NCBI RefSeq assembly: GCF_014805625.2
Contig: NW_023998415.1
Location: 3,396,578-3,460,577 of the forward strand
DNA: 64,000 nt
Source of the DNA: Glossina fuscipes
Taxonomy: Eukaryota > Arthropoda > Insecta > Diptera > Glossinidae
Reading direction: 5' to 3'
The notes below the pieces were generated by a model that saw only the letters and a program-made list of their open reading frames with translations, did not search any database and had not been told where the DNA came from. Each line of letters opens with the position of its first letter. Position 1 is the stretch's first letter. Shown here piece after piece: positions 46,995 through 58,800 of this stretch. The position numbers and the translations under genes were made by a program.

Positions 46995-48565
46995 ACACGT
47001 ATTCCTTAATAAGAATGTTTACATCATCTATTGTTAAACCACATAATTTACTTTTCTTTCCTTTTTTTTTTTTATTTATTTATTTATTTATTTTTTTTTT
47101 TTCTTTAATAATCGACTAAAAAACTTTAAATTAAATCCAATATAAAAACTTTTATTAAGTTTTTATTTATATATTCTTTTACTGTCCATTATAATAACGG
47201 TGTCTTTCCTTAGCCGGTTTCACTTTTATAAATTGTAATAAAAGCATCCAAAAAAGCATTAAATATATATGCAGTGGTAATTGAAAACGCTGCCAAGTTA
47301 AGTGAAGTGTAAACTTATTACTGAATGTGTTTTACTTTTTGCATGCTCGTCCTTTTACACTGACAAGTATTAAAAAATTTTTAATCAAAATTTATGATGC
47401 ATGAACGTAAGAAGAATATACTCTTTGAATGAAGAGAACATAAACGAATAATTTGAAAGGTTCTATGTGACTTAAAGCTTACCTATACCCTTTACTGTGC
47501 TGTACTGTTGTTTGGTCATTGAGCAAATACATATTTAATGAAATTTATTTAATTAAAAATATTAAACAATTTCAAGCCAATTCATGAATTTCGCATTTAG
47601 ATATATGTATATGCCGATGTGTTATATGTAATGATCAAATTTTTAAATAATTAATTTTATATTTCTATGAGGTCTAGGATAAAGTAGAAGTCGGGATATA
47701 TTCATTTGTCTAGAAAGAATTTTTTGAACTGATTCCACCTTGGACGCAAGTACATATCATATAATAATAATGTTACTCCTGTATTCAAATTCTAGCCTTC
47801 GATATCGATCGAACAGGTTTCGACTCATATATGGAATTTTGGATTAAAATGTTGGAAGCATTCCTTAGATAATAACATAACTGATAAAAATTTTGTTCTC
47901 GGTTTTAATATTAGGCATATATTACAAACTCTTCGCCGAGCCATTTCAAATTTGCCTTCAAACTCGAGCGTAGACAATATAAATAATTTTCACTGGATAA
48001 CGCAAAGGCAAAAACAAGCCGTAATAACTTTATTGATTCTATTAGCAAATTAAAAATGATATCTATTCAGGAAAGTTTAGATTATGTAACCGAAAAAAAA
48101 TTGCTCCCTTCCCCTTAAAACAAGAGGATGAATGTGATTTCTAATAATTAAAGTTCACGTTGTGTTCGTCTATTGTTGATTAGTATAGCGTGTTATTTTT
48201 ACATACGTAATTCAAAATTGTGGCCACAATAGGGCAAATAAAAGAGAAATTCGTGAAAATCACAATGATATTGTCAGCAGTAACGATGAATAAGAACTCG
48301 ATGTTTATATTGACACTAGCTTTAACTAACTAAGTGGCGAAGGTTACATAATGGCGATTGCTTCGAGAAGTATCACACCTTGGAGCATTCTTTACCAAAA
48401 CTATCATTAAATATATGATAATATTTGTGTTTGTAGTAAGTTTAAGCAAAGGAAAAGGATAAGATATAACTATGACCTTTATTTTAGTGCACATGTCATG
48501 CACTTTTATGTGAATATGATATTTCTATTGAAAGTGCTTCGAGCTTCTGGCATTATGAATAAACA
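46995..48565. other. AT-rich non-coding stretch, no gene seen
   Basis: A TTTA/poly-T tract lies at about 47060-47105. No family was recognised. Words near 47690 (GGATATATTCATTTGTCTAG) may be a scrap of repeat family 1. Confidence 0.5.
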
Positions 48566-48569
48566 AGTC

Positions 48570-48925
48570 ACAAGTGGGCCACGGCCCTCCTTTATATACA
48601 TCCCGTTGCCTAATACAAGTATAGATATAATGAATTTTCAAAATAAATTCTCACGTAGGAAGGGATCGAAGAAGTGGTCCAATCCGAATCATTATCAAAA
48701 CCGTTCGTTTTTCGGTCAAAACATGTCAGTATACCAGTTTTCATTAGAATATCTCAGGCCAGCAGTAGGCTGAACACAATTATACATGGACAGACGACGA
48801 ACGAACAAGCGAACAGGCAAACTTCGATCAAATCAGAAGGTGATTCAGTTAGTTAGGCCTCTCTCCTAAGTCCCCCTGTGTGTCTGTGTCTGTGCCTTTA
48901 TACCACAAGTAGTGTAAGGTATAAA
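48570..48925 (-). repeat. Dispersed repeat family 2 (mini-me-like), copy C
   Basis: On the minus strand it begins with the palindromic head TTATACCTTACACTACTTGT plus GGTATAAAGG (48895-48925). Then follow CAGACACAGACACACAGG, a TCGTCTGTCCATGTATAATT word, GAGATATTCTAATGAAAACT, TGGTATACTGACATGTTTTG and TTCGGATTGGACCACTTCTT. The inner part matches copies A and B in order and spacing. This copy preserves the palindrome best. Confidence 0.7.
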
Positions 48926-48929
48926 AGAA

Positions 48930-49871
48930 ACTTCGTGCGTAAAGGGCTAACAAGTTTTCTCTTCAAATCCTATTCGTTTTATCAGTGAAACTTTTAAAAA
49001 TTCGGTTTTTATGCGCCTACAACAGTAAATCAAATTTTGAAATGAATCATTTAAAATGAATTGAGACAACAAAAACGTATAAGAACGTTATAGTCGGTCG
49101 ATCACCTGCAACCATATGCTGCACCATTTTGCCTGGTGCAGCCATTCATTCGTTTATTTTCATGGCAAGGTATAGTTTTCACGAAAACTCACATATCGGA
49201 GGGTACCCAAGCATTATATGACATGATTCAAATTAGCAAATTTGATTTACTTCGCAGTAGTGTTATTATTTTTCAGTTTCCGTCATTGAAAAAACGAAAA
49301 ATTTTGAAATCGCAATTTATTTTTAAAAACGACTTTTCAAAGCGAATGGTGGACTCATTCGCCGCTTTGCCAATTCTTTCAGTAAACTATCTCAAAAATT
49401 TGCCGCTTGGGGGTTAAACAAAAGAAAAGATGGGCATACATCAGAAGAACCAACGGACAAGCACAGCTTAAATAGAGCGGTGTTATAAAACATGGATCTA
49501 TCTTAAAACCTTCGAAGTATTACATGCGTCCGTACAAGGCTTAATGATAATAGTCATTTAATGATAATCACAAATGATAAATTATTGATCTCGATTTGAA
49601 ATTTAATTCAATATCAAGTTAAGATCAGTCTAGTTTCCAGTCAATTTCATTACGACTCGAATTGAAATAAATTTATCGTTAAGCTTAGCTGTTCCATACC
49701 TAAAAGTATAAGAATGTTCATATTATTTAGAAACTGCAACTAATAAGTCAGACAGACGGTTAATCTTCAATGCGTATTTTTAAATGTTACAAGGAATATA
49801 ATAAACTTAATCCACTTTCATTCGCTTAGGATTTACATTAAGACAAACAGCAGTGAAAATGGCAAAGAGAA

Positions 49872-49910
<39 letters not shown>

Positions 49911-50600
49911 ATGCAACTAAAAAGAAAACTTGCGGACGGAATTGTCGGTTATTAAGGCACACTTTGATAAGTTGTAAAAATTTCCTTTCTTTTCATTTAT
50001 TCATTTTAAATCGGTTTTTCTTATTATCCGTTTCAAATCAAAAGGAAAAAAGAACTTGAAAAAAAGCGAACGAAAAACTTGGAAGAATGCTTAACACGCT
50101 TGTTATAACCAAAGAACAACAGTCACAACAATGTAGAAGTGATGAACCTGTTAAACAATAGCCAAGCAATAGTTTGTGAGCATAGAAGAATAAAGTGAAA
50201 TGAATTCACGCATATATATATATATACCCACACACACAGAGAGAATCGGACATAAACCTATTGAACTTCATTTTACTTGCGTACGTCAACAATTCCACTC
50301 TATTGATAACTTCTTGTAGTCCTGCAGCATGCCAAATGCAAAGCAAACATGAGAAACGTTTTACTATGCATGCATAGTACAGTATACGCGAGCATGGAAA
50401 CACATGCTTAGTTATACATACTTGCATGCATTTGTCAACATTTGAAAGGAAAATAAAACAATACCAACAACATTTAAAGTCAATAATTGGATACGTGTGT
50501 GCGTGTGTCCATGAAAGTTTTTCCTCTTTAATGTTACTCTTGTTTGATTAATCACACATTTATTTGTTTACATTAATATACAAATGTAAATGTATGTGTG
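48930..50600. other. AT-rich non-coding stretch, no gene seen
   Basis: TA arrays lie at 49873-49911 and 50212-50226. A weak family 2-like segment may lie at about 49090-49500 (minus strand), with GGACAAGCACAGC and CTATCTCAAAAATTT words. No gene was recognised. Confidence 0.5.
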
Positions 50601-50606
50601 AGTGTG

Positions 50607-51015
50607 TTTTTTTGTTTTTTGCTCTGAGGGTTCTGCTGGTATACTGCTGGTTCCTTAGTAGCAGTATGCACGATTTCCACGTACTAAAAACTGTGCGCTT
50701 CATCTACCACTCTCCCCGCGGGACCAGCGTTAGGTATCACTTCGCGGACGCTGGTTCTCATTACCACGCTTCCAATGGTGGGAGCTCAGTGGAATACACT
50801 ATTGGCTTCCACTCCCTCTGCTTTCCACCCATTGTCGCTCCAGTCGTCGTAACTCCACGAGGGTATTGCTAGCGAACACGTCTAGGGCATTCCAAGCTGC
50901 TGCACTACCGATCATCATGCTGGTGATCTCGTTGGGTGGCACTCCTCCGTATCCGCGCATATCGGGCAGTTAGGCGAGCTATCGTGCCCGAATCTGCACA
51001 GGTACTTCCGAATGG
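50607..51015 (-). mobile_element. 5'-truncated R1/LOA-type LINE 3' end
   Basis: Read on the minus strand, 51015-50935 gives FRKYLCRFGHDSSPNCPICADTEECH in segments. This is the C-terminal zinc-binding motif (Cys-x2-Cys then Glu-x-Cys-His) found after the reverse transcriptase in R1/LOA-type LINEs. A deletion and frame change near 50935 remove the usual HVFFxCPRF stretch. The next frame reads PNEITSMMIGSAAAWNALDV, then VFASNTLVELRRLERQWVES and a stop near 50798, the usual end of ORF2. A 3' UTR follows. A T-run at 50607-50620 is the poly-A tail of the minus strand. The DNA is notably GC-richer than its neighbours. Only about 400 bases remain. Confidence 0.85.
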
Positions 51016-51024
51016 GTATATGCA

Positions 51025-52445
51025 AGTTCAAGTGTTAAACGGAAGGTTAAATTTATTTAACGTTTAGTTAAAATTTAAATTTCAGCTAACAGCAAATCTG
51101 TTTTACTACCTTCGCTATATATTTAAAGTTACCTAACATAAAAGGTTTTTTGCAGTTAACACAATTAATGGAGCAGGTAGAGGAAAACAAGCGATAAAAA
51201 GTCTGAGAAATATTAGGAATCAATTGCAATAAGTAACTAGCTAATCACAATAATTTGACTAAGAATTAGCAAAATATTTATTGGTGTAAAGCAAGTGTGT
51301 TAACTTCTAGGTAACAGCATAAGTTGGAAAATTTTGTTAAGATCAGAAACTGTAGAACACAAATTTACCATAGAAGCTGATTGATTTAAGAAATGAATAG
51401 GCAGGAGACACGCTTGCTTTCTAATCAAGAACAATTATGTATATAAAATATAACTGATGTGAAGTTAGCCCACTGTAGCTAGGTTTTTCTGATAGGTTTT
51501 AGCGTCCTTTAAGACATATCAAAAAACTGCACATGTCATATTTCTTAAAAATTTTTTATAACTAATTTAGTGTTTTGGGTGAAATAGAAGAAAAGCTCAA
51601 CTAATCTAGGATTGAAGCGTAAGTTGGATTCACATAGCCCAGACAAACATCATATATGATCAATTTTTTCAAAATTACTGTGAGAGACATAACTGCATTC
51701 TGGAGCAAATTTTTGGTACCCTATCCATTCTAAACTAGTTTTGCAAAAAATTCCGTTAATTGGAGCATATGTTGACCAAATGATAAGAACTGTTCTCACT
51801 TTGATGATTTTCCGAGATTTTCGCATCAATTTTTACACCCACAACTGTCTTAAGTTGTAAATGAGAATTTTTTAGGCTTTGCCGGCCTGGGCTAATTACG
51901 CCCATTACGAATTTTTATACTGAATTTTCAATCTGTACAGATATACAAAATCTACTTCTGGCGGCAGGTCACAAGGTTTTGTCGGTAGTTTATCTAATTG
52001 TGGGCAGATCATCTATCATCAATAACAGGCTCCCATAGTAGATGTAGATCAGAAAGATAATTCCAATATTTTTGGCAATTGTTGCAAAGTTTAGAGCAAA
52101 AATTTTTTGTATTAGTTTATTAATAAATCATTGATAATCTATGATCACGGTAAACGTTAACCTGATTTTTATCAACAATACTTGAGAGAGATCTTTAAAA
52201 GTTTAGGATAAAAATTACACCGATCCGTCGACCGTTAAACTGCGTTCGAACCGAATGGTAATTTCAATTCTGATCGCAACTTTCGTTATAGTTCCGTGAA
52301 ACATTAGTGGCAAGACACTTGTGCTTAGTCCACTTATAATGCAACATGTATATCAATTGCCTAAGCTTGTAAATTATGTCTCGTAAATCTATTCTAAATA
52401 TTTCAAAAATATTTTTTAAATACATCTAAATAGTTTCGAAATTTT
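51025..52445. other. Non-coding stretch, no gene seen
   Basis: No coding family was recognised. Texture from about 51600 to 52450 resembles old repeat DNA like that around the GTCY repeats, but no second copy was found in the window. Confidence 0.45.
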
Positions 52446-52450
52446 TTGCA

Positions 52451-52684
52451 ACCGTCTCAAAGCTTGGAATAAAAATAGTCCTCAGCGGCCAGCTGACACA
52501 CATCTGGACGGAAACGAACAGAGAATTGTTAAAATACCCCACCAAGATTTTTCTTAATGTGATAATGAATTTTCAGGTAAATGCAATAAACTTTTAAAGT
52601 TCCGAGCAGAGACAGAGATAGAAACAAAAATGGGGGAAGAACATGAAAAAGCTACGTGAACCGATTTTAATTAGACGCGTGAAA
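52451..52684 (+). repeat. Duplicated block B, copy 1
   Basis: Runs from GTCTCAAAGCTTGGAATAAA through GCGGCCAGCTGACACACATC, TTCTTAATGTGATAATGAAT, TTTCAGGTAAATGCAATAAA and GCAGAGACAGAGATAGAAAC. The same series occurs at 52869-53082. Identity looks like roughly three bases in four by eye. Confidence 0.8.
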
Positions 52685-52697
52685 AGTGTAGATTAAA

Positions 52698-52860
52698 CAA
52701 GCAATATGCTCACGTAGAAGAATGCATCTATATGTGTTGATGTAGATGCAGTTAGATTATCTGTATTATATATACACACACTTAATAGATGATCAAACTG
52801 ACAATCATAATATTATATACATCAGCTTACATATAAAAAGGCTAACAAATATCATTTGTT
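52698..52860 (+). repeat. Duplicated block A, copy 1
   Basis: Contains CAAGCAATATGCTCACGTAG, GATCAAACTGACAATCATAA and GGCTAACAAATATCATTTGT. The same three words in order occur at 54802-54980. Confidence 0.85.
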
Positions 52861-52868
52861 TGTTTACA

Positions 52869-53082
52869 ATTGTGTCCAAGTGTGGAATAGAAGAAGTCTT
52901 CACCGGCCAGTTGACATACATACATACAAGTGGTCCTCCAAAATTTATCTTAATGTGATAATAAATTTTCAGGTAAACGCAATAAACTTTCAAAGTTCGG
53001 TGCACAGACAGAGATAGAAATAAAGAAAGGGAATGAACGCGAGTAAGGTACTTGAAGACATATTAATTATATACGTGACATG
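52869..53082 (+). repeat. Duplicated block B, copy 2
   Basis: Matches 52451-52684: ACCGGCCAGTTGACATACAT, TCTTAATGTGATAATAAATT, TTCAGGTAAACGCAATAAAC and GCACAGACAGAGATAGAAAT. It follows block A copy 1 directly, so blocks run B-A-B. Confidence 0.8.
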
Positions 53083-53089
53083 TTCGCAA

Positions 53090-54655
53090 TAATTTTCCCT
53101 AGCATTTAGTGTAAGAAGTGGGAATAAAATCTACGGATTTTATTGCTAAATCTGTGTATTAAGATTTGTTTGTTTAAAGAAACCTAAAAGTAGCGGTAAA
53201 ACTGTGATATCAATAAATTAATAATTTTGAAAAAGAATATAAAAGAAAAGACCATGATTTTATTTCACTTGTATATATATATATGTAATGGTTTGAATTT
53301 GACCATGAAGTAAACACGAAATGCAATCACGTCCACTTATGAGAAGAAGAAAACCGTAACTCAACGAATGTTAGATCTATAAACATACGTTCAGTTTTTG
53401 TTCAGCTGGGACTTGAAGTTTTTGAAATTGTTGCTTACTTGATTGACGTTTAAAGGCACTAAAACAACGTCGTCAATAATACATTAAAATCGTTGATATC
53501 CTATCAAAGTTGTTACAGTTTACGTTTTCGATTTTATTTATTTACTGTTTTTTTTTTTTTGTTTTTTTGTTTTTTTTGTCATTTAAGAAGACCAAACATA
53601 AAAGCACATTTAACTCCCTTGAACAAGGTGTTTACAATTCAGTTTTGACAGTTGTTTCGTTATCAAATCTTCATCCTAATCCCTGGATAATATGGATTAA
53701 CTATCTACTCCTACATTGTCTTCCGATAGAAGCAAATGTAAAGGAAACACGAAAGATATCGATGTTCAGTTTAAAACGAATCTTAGATACACTTAAATTC
53801 AAAACATTACGACGCTACATTTTTTCATTAATTATATTCGATACTTGTCTGCTGTGTCGTGCAAGTTATTAAGAATAAAATTTAGAATAAATCTTTTCAA
53901 GTTTTTTTATTCTCACTCGAAATATAATGACTTGTAGACGAGCTGCGTCTAATTTTCCACAAAAGTCAAGGATGCTCTTCACTTCATCTTTTCACCGGGT
54001 TTCAATCAATCAATCACATCTGCTGCAATGTTGCTTGAACCTTTTTGCTTGTTACGCTCGTGCTTGCAAATGACTGATGTTCATGTCTTTAACCTACCCA
54101 ATCTGTGTTTATTAAAAAGGATCAAATTCTAGCTTTTTAATTTCATTTTTGCCATTCTAAGTGGCCGATGGCATGCAAACAGACAAATTAACGAAAGTAC
54201 AAGGGAAATTTCCCGAATTCATACAGTGAAGAATCTTACGTTGATCATGAGCAGAGTAAAGACGATCGTAAGTTCGATTTCGTGATAAGCGTTGGTTTAC
54301 GAATTTCAGAGTCGCATTTAATTTAATTTTAAATGACATTTTCCGCTTCCTTTTTTACTTTAAAAGTGCAGCAACAAATACTCAGATAAGCGTAAATGGA
54401 TTGCGGTTAAGTGGTTTTAGGTGCAGGACACTTTTGCAGCATTTTATGTTGTGTGAAGCGTATAATAAAATCGATGTATACCACAACATCTGTACTGTGT
54501 TTTAAAAAAAAAAAAAAAAAAAAAAACGGACACACACACACACACAAACAGATTACAAACATGTTTCTGCATTACGATGATTTTTTAAATAGAGCTCTGT
54601 TGGCTTTAAGAGTGAAAAAGAAAAACTGCAGTAAAGCTCGTTGTATGTGTTGACA
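53090..54655. other. Non-coding segment between duplicated blocks
   Basis: If the B-A unit was duplicated in tandem, this segment separates the second B from the second A and would be an insertion of about 1.7 kb. It contains a T-run at 53549-53577, a poly-A/CA tract at 54504-54545 and a 120-residue frame at 53510-53872 with an N-terminal Phe-rich stretch and no recognised family. No transposase or RT was found. Confidence 0.4.
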
Positions 54656-54660
54656 CGCTA

Positions 54661-54690
54661 TACAGACTTGGACTAAAAGTATTGACACTT
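54661..54690 (+). repeat. Tc1-like terminal repeat fragment
   Basis: The sequence ACAGACTTGGACTAAAAGTA followed by TTGACAC resembles the terminal inverted repeats of some Tc1-like elements (CAGT..TTGGxxAAAAGTATTGACAC). No partner end or transposase is seen nearby. It may be a lone end or a chance likeness. Confidence 0.35.
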
Positions 54691-54801
54691 TGGAATGTAC
54701 ACTTGGCTGCGAACAAATCGAATCGAATGAAATCGTAACGTAACGAAAAGTTTCTTTTAAAAACAAAACTAAAATAAACTTTAACTAAAGTTTTAAAATG
54801 G

Positions 54802-54980
54802 CCAAGCAATGTGCTCACGTAGAAGAATGAAGATGTTTTATGCATTTGTATATGTGTTGACGTCTATGCGGTTCGATTCCATGCATTATATAATACGAAC
54901 ACAAACAATATATGATCAAACTGACAATCATAATGTTACATACATCAGCAGTAAATAAAGGCTAACGAATATCATTTGTT
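54802..54980 (+). repeat. Duplicated block A, copy 2
   Basis: Matches 52698-52860: CAAGCAATGTGCTCACGTAG, GATCAAACTGACAATCATAA (identical) and GGCTAACGAATATCATTTGT. It lies 1.7 kb beyond block B copy 2. Confidence 0.85.
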
Positions 54981-55009
54981 TCATAAAAGAGAAAAATGAA
55001 CGAACAAAT

Positions 55010-55062
55010 GTATGAATGAATGAATGAATGAACGAATGAATGAATGAATGAATGAATGAATA
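55010..55062 (+). repeat. GAAT tetranucleotide microsatellite
   Basis: About twelve GAAT units with one GAAC interruption. Minus-strand frames here read as Ser-Phe-Ile-His repeats and are not genes. Confidence 0.9.
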
Positions 55063-55069
55063 AAAGAAA

Positions 55070-55786
55070 GAAATTTCGAAGGGTTTACTGAATGCATCGG
55101 TGAATGTTTGATTGTGAAAATAATGGGCTTCAATAGTGAATACGTACAATAAACGTACAAACATACAGCTAATAATCGACAGTCGTGAGTGATATGTAGA
55201 CAGCTGTTACAGCTACAATCACAACACACAACACGACGTAACTACCACGTAACATCATACGCTTTAGAAAATATGGTAAGCATAGATAATATCAGAGATT
55301 ATTTCAAAGTCGTGACCATAATGAAGTTAACTTTATTTGATGGCAGCGATAATAATGAAGTTTAATTATGCAGTTTTTCACGGAATAGCTTTTATGACTT
55401 TTCATAACTTAAATTCTTTAGCGTATTCTCAGTTAATAGGAGATTGTCTGGCAAAATTTCATGTCAGCATTTATCGCATCTTAAAGAAAAGAAACCCAAT
55501 TAAACTCACACATACACGCCAACATACTAACAGACATATACATAAACATTTATTGGAAAATATTTACGTTCTTCATCGAACACGTCTCGTTATTGGGACC
55601 TTTTGAGTTGAGTCCTTGTTCTTGTCTATACGTTAACCGTGTGACAATGTTGTAAAAATTGTTGTCACACAAAAATTTATTACATTTATGTGATTTCATT
55701 TGTGTGTGCGCGCACGTAAGTAAGTATGTGTACATGTGTTCATGTTACGGCACAAACAATAAAAAAAAAAATTGATGTTATAGATT

Positions 55787-55817
<31 letters not shown>

Positions 55818-58800
55818 ATTGTAGAAAGAGACGGAATTCGAAAACTTTATATTGAGATGCATTTGTAAAATATGCTGAGACACTTTTACAACGACCTAAG
55901 GAAAGGATAAAATCAACCAAACCAATAGTGAAATAAAAAAATTTATTGATTTGCGAAAAAAAGGAACAGAAAAAGTAAAAAACGAAAAACTTTCTGTATC
56001 ACAAAACACTTGTGTGCGGCTTAAGAACAATTTAACTTTAAATTGGATATCGAATGGCTAACGGAAGAATTTTAAGAGAAGATTTTCTTCCGCATTAAAA
56101 CATGCTCGTATCATTCATCTCTAGGCAGAGTCAACTAACGCTATCGCGAGCGTAAAAATGTTTGTGAAATGTATTTTATTTAGAATGCAAAAAAAAAAAC
56201 AAAAACCCTTTATTTATGATCAGTCTATTTATTAAATTAATTTGTACATTTTTTTACTAATACTTACTCCTTAATTTGAAACTATTTTCATTTTTTTCAT
56301 TCGTCATCGTGTCGTTAATTTGCCAGGCTGCATCGAGAAACTTGTATTGTCTGCCATGATTACTTGACATTAATGTTTATGCTATTTTCGTAATCTCTTG
56401 CTGCACAAGCGTTGACTGACTATTTAACTATAATTCAAACTTAGTTGAATGCCTTGGGAGTAACGAAATATTAAGTTACACTATATTTTCCATTTTGTTT
56501 GTTACATCTAAAAATACCCATCAAACGTTACATTAGCCCCTTAATCTACTTATGTATATGTGTGTCTGTCGATCCGGGTAGGTTCAATCACACCCATCGA
56601 TAAGTTCGCTCATTCATATGCTCGAATGTCTATTAGTTTGTGTCTCAGTTTATCTCCCATACTGTCAGCGCGTCTATCCATGTCTGTGTCATTAATGCCA
56701 ATTACCGGACTGTCTGTCAGTCTGCCAATTCGTCGGTCTATCAACCTGTCTCCCTGTCCTTCTTTCAACACGTTGATCCATTTGTTTGATTATTTACCTA
56801 CCTGCCTGTTACTTCGTCATTTAATCATTCCTCCATTCCATCTGATCGCAATCGCCACTTATCCCTTATTTTTCTGTGCGGCACGTAGTCGTGAAAGTCT
56901 CTGAAATTCTCGAAATCTCAGAAATTAAATTCTATACTATTTCACGTGCGTTTCAATTGCCGTTGCTCAGGTCTGATGTGAAAATCAATTTGATGGGCCT
57001 ACAATCTCAGTGGCTCACAGATCACCGGACAAATTCCTATTAATAATAGTTGACATAATCTGCATATGTATTTATTATCTACTACTACTACTATAAAGAA
57101 AAAAGATGCTTTATCCGTCGATTCATTCCATTTAGAGCATAATACTCGAATCAATCGTTTAGTCATGTCTGCTGTTTTCAATCTGTTCACTGAAACTTTT
57201 CCAATTTCTACAAAATTGAAAGCAACCATAAAAAATGAAAAAGCGATAATAAGTGTCTGCAATAAGTTGTAATCGATAATAACTATTAACGAATAATTCA
57301 CTGTAAATAATTATCAGAGTTCTTTAAAAAGTAATCTGAACAAATCTATCAGCTCACATAGACATAACTTACAATACTGCCTGAGGCGCTGTATATCCAA
57401 AATTCGTCGCATAACGAATGTAGCCTGTGCTTGCTTAGCTTCACTTTGATCCTATGCTGGCCGCTCTGTTTATCTATCAATCTGCTTTGCCTCAATTATA
57501 ATCTTTTTTCACAATTTATACTATAGTTACGTAAAGAGAGTGAGGAAACCAGAATCATCAAAAATGAAGCACTTTATGTCCACTATATTGCTAAAGCAGC
57601 ATTCACGTATATTTATGTCTAAAATTTGGTTCTGTCTCTCATGCTTGCTAGCGATTTTCGTTGACATAAATCATCATAAATTATGAGGTTATTTAAGAAT
57701 TTTGACGGTCTGTATAGTATGCAGGCAAAGGCAATATGCCATTAAAGTGGATATAAACATGCAAACATAAAGAGCAAAAAACTGCTTTCGCATATTCTTT
57801 AACAAACGACAAAGTTATCGCATTTCAGAGAGACTTCATGAAAGTATTTATCATTGCTTCTAACAAACGTTAGATGCCTTGGATTACAAATAAAATTTAT
57901 GTTAAATTAGTTTTTCTTTTCCACATATTACAACGAAATGAACTAGAAATAGAATAGAAATGTTAATTATTAAAAAGAAGAAAAAGAAGAAGAAGAAAAA
58001 GATAAAGTATTTTGAATCGATAAACTCAAAATCAATAAGTTGAACTTGAAAAATATTTTATTAAATCTGGCCATGAAATGAATGATCGATTGCATCCTGT
58101 AACTGGCCGCAGAAAGCATTTTTACTACATCTTAGACACCATAGATATTTTCCCCTTTTTTAGGCCTGATTGTGGCAGATTCAACGAATACACCAAATAT
58201 GCGTATTGTCAACCTTTTATCACGCCTTCTTAAGCTTATCAAAATGTGCTATGTATCTTCCAAACACAATCATAAATATATCATCATCCACCATTATGCT
58301 TAGTGGAAGAAAGCAAGTATATAATTTTTGATATTTTTTAATTTAAACCCTTTCATGCCTGCTTAGGAGATAACGAACCATTTTGATATCCCGAGGCATT
58401 CCCGAGAATAGCACGGTAAAGTCTATTGTTACTGTATTGACATTGGCAGGCATATTAGGAAAGGTCAAGTGTTTAAAAAACACAAAAATGCATCTATTTT
58501 GGATTTACATAAATAGCCAAGGCTGCCATCTGTCACGTCTGTCCACAATTTGGAGTCACCATAAAAATTTTGCTTAGAAGAAGAAACTTGATCAAAACTT
58601 TTTTCTTATCAATCAGTTTATAGTTGGCCCACGTCTTGACTTTTTTCCTTTTAACCTACGGATTAAGTTAATCTGCTGTAAAGCTTTAATTTTATTTCAA
58701 AAATGATTTAAATCCGTGCATGAAATCTTTGTAGTTATCTAACTTCTGTGGACATATTTTGTAATTTATACAAAGTATTAACAAAGCATGTAATATGTGC

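Noticed and set aside
50564..50872. 102-residue plus-strand open frame in GC-rich DNA
   Set aside because: It is the antisense shadow of the R1/LOA-type LINE fragment read on the minus strand.
53510..53872. 120-residue open frame starting with a hydrophobic stretch
   Set aside because: The apparent signal or membrane segment is a translated poly-T run. The rest has no family resemblance, so I did not call a gene.
54928..55229. Ser-Phe-Ile-His repeat proteins on the minus strand
   Set aside because: Translation of the GAAT microsatellite at 55010-55062.
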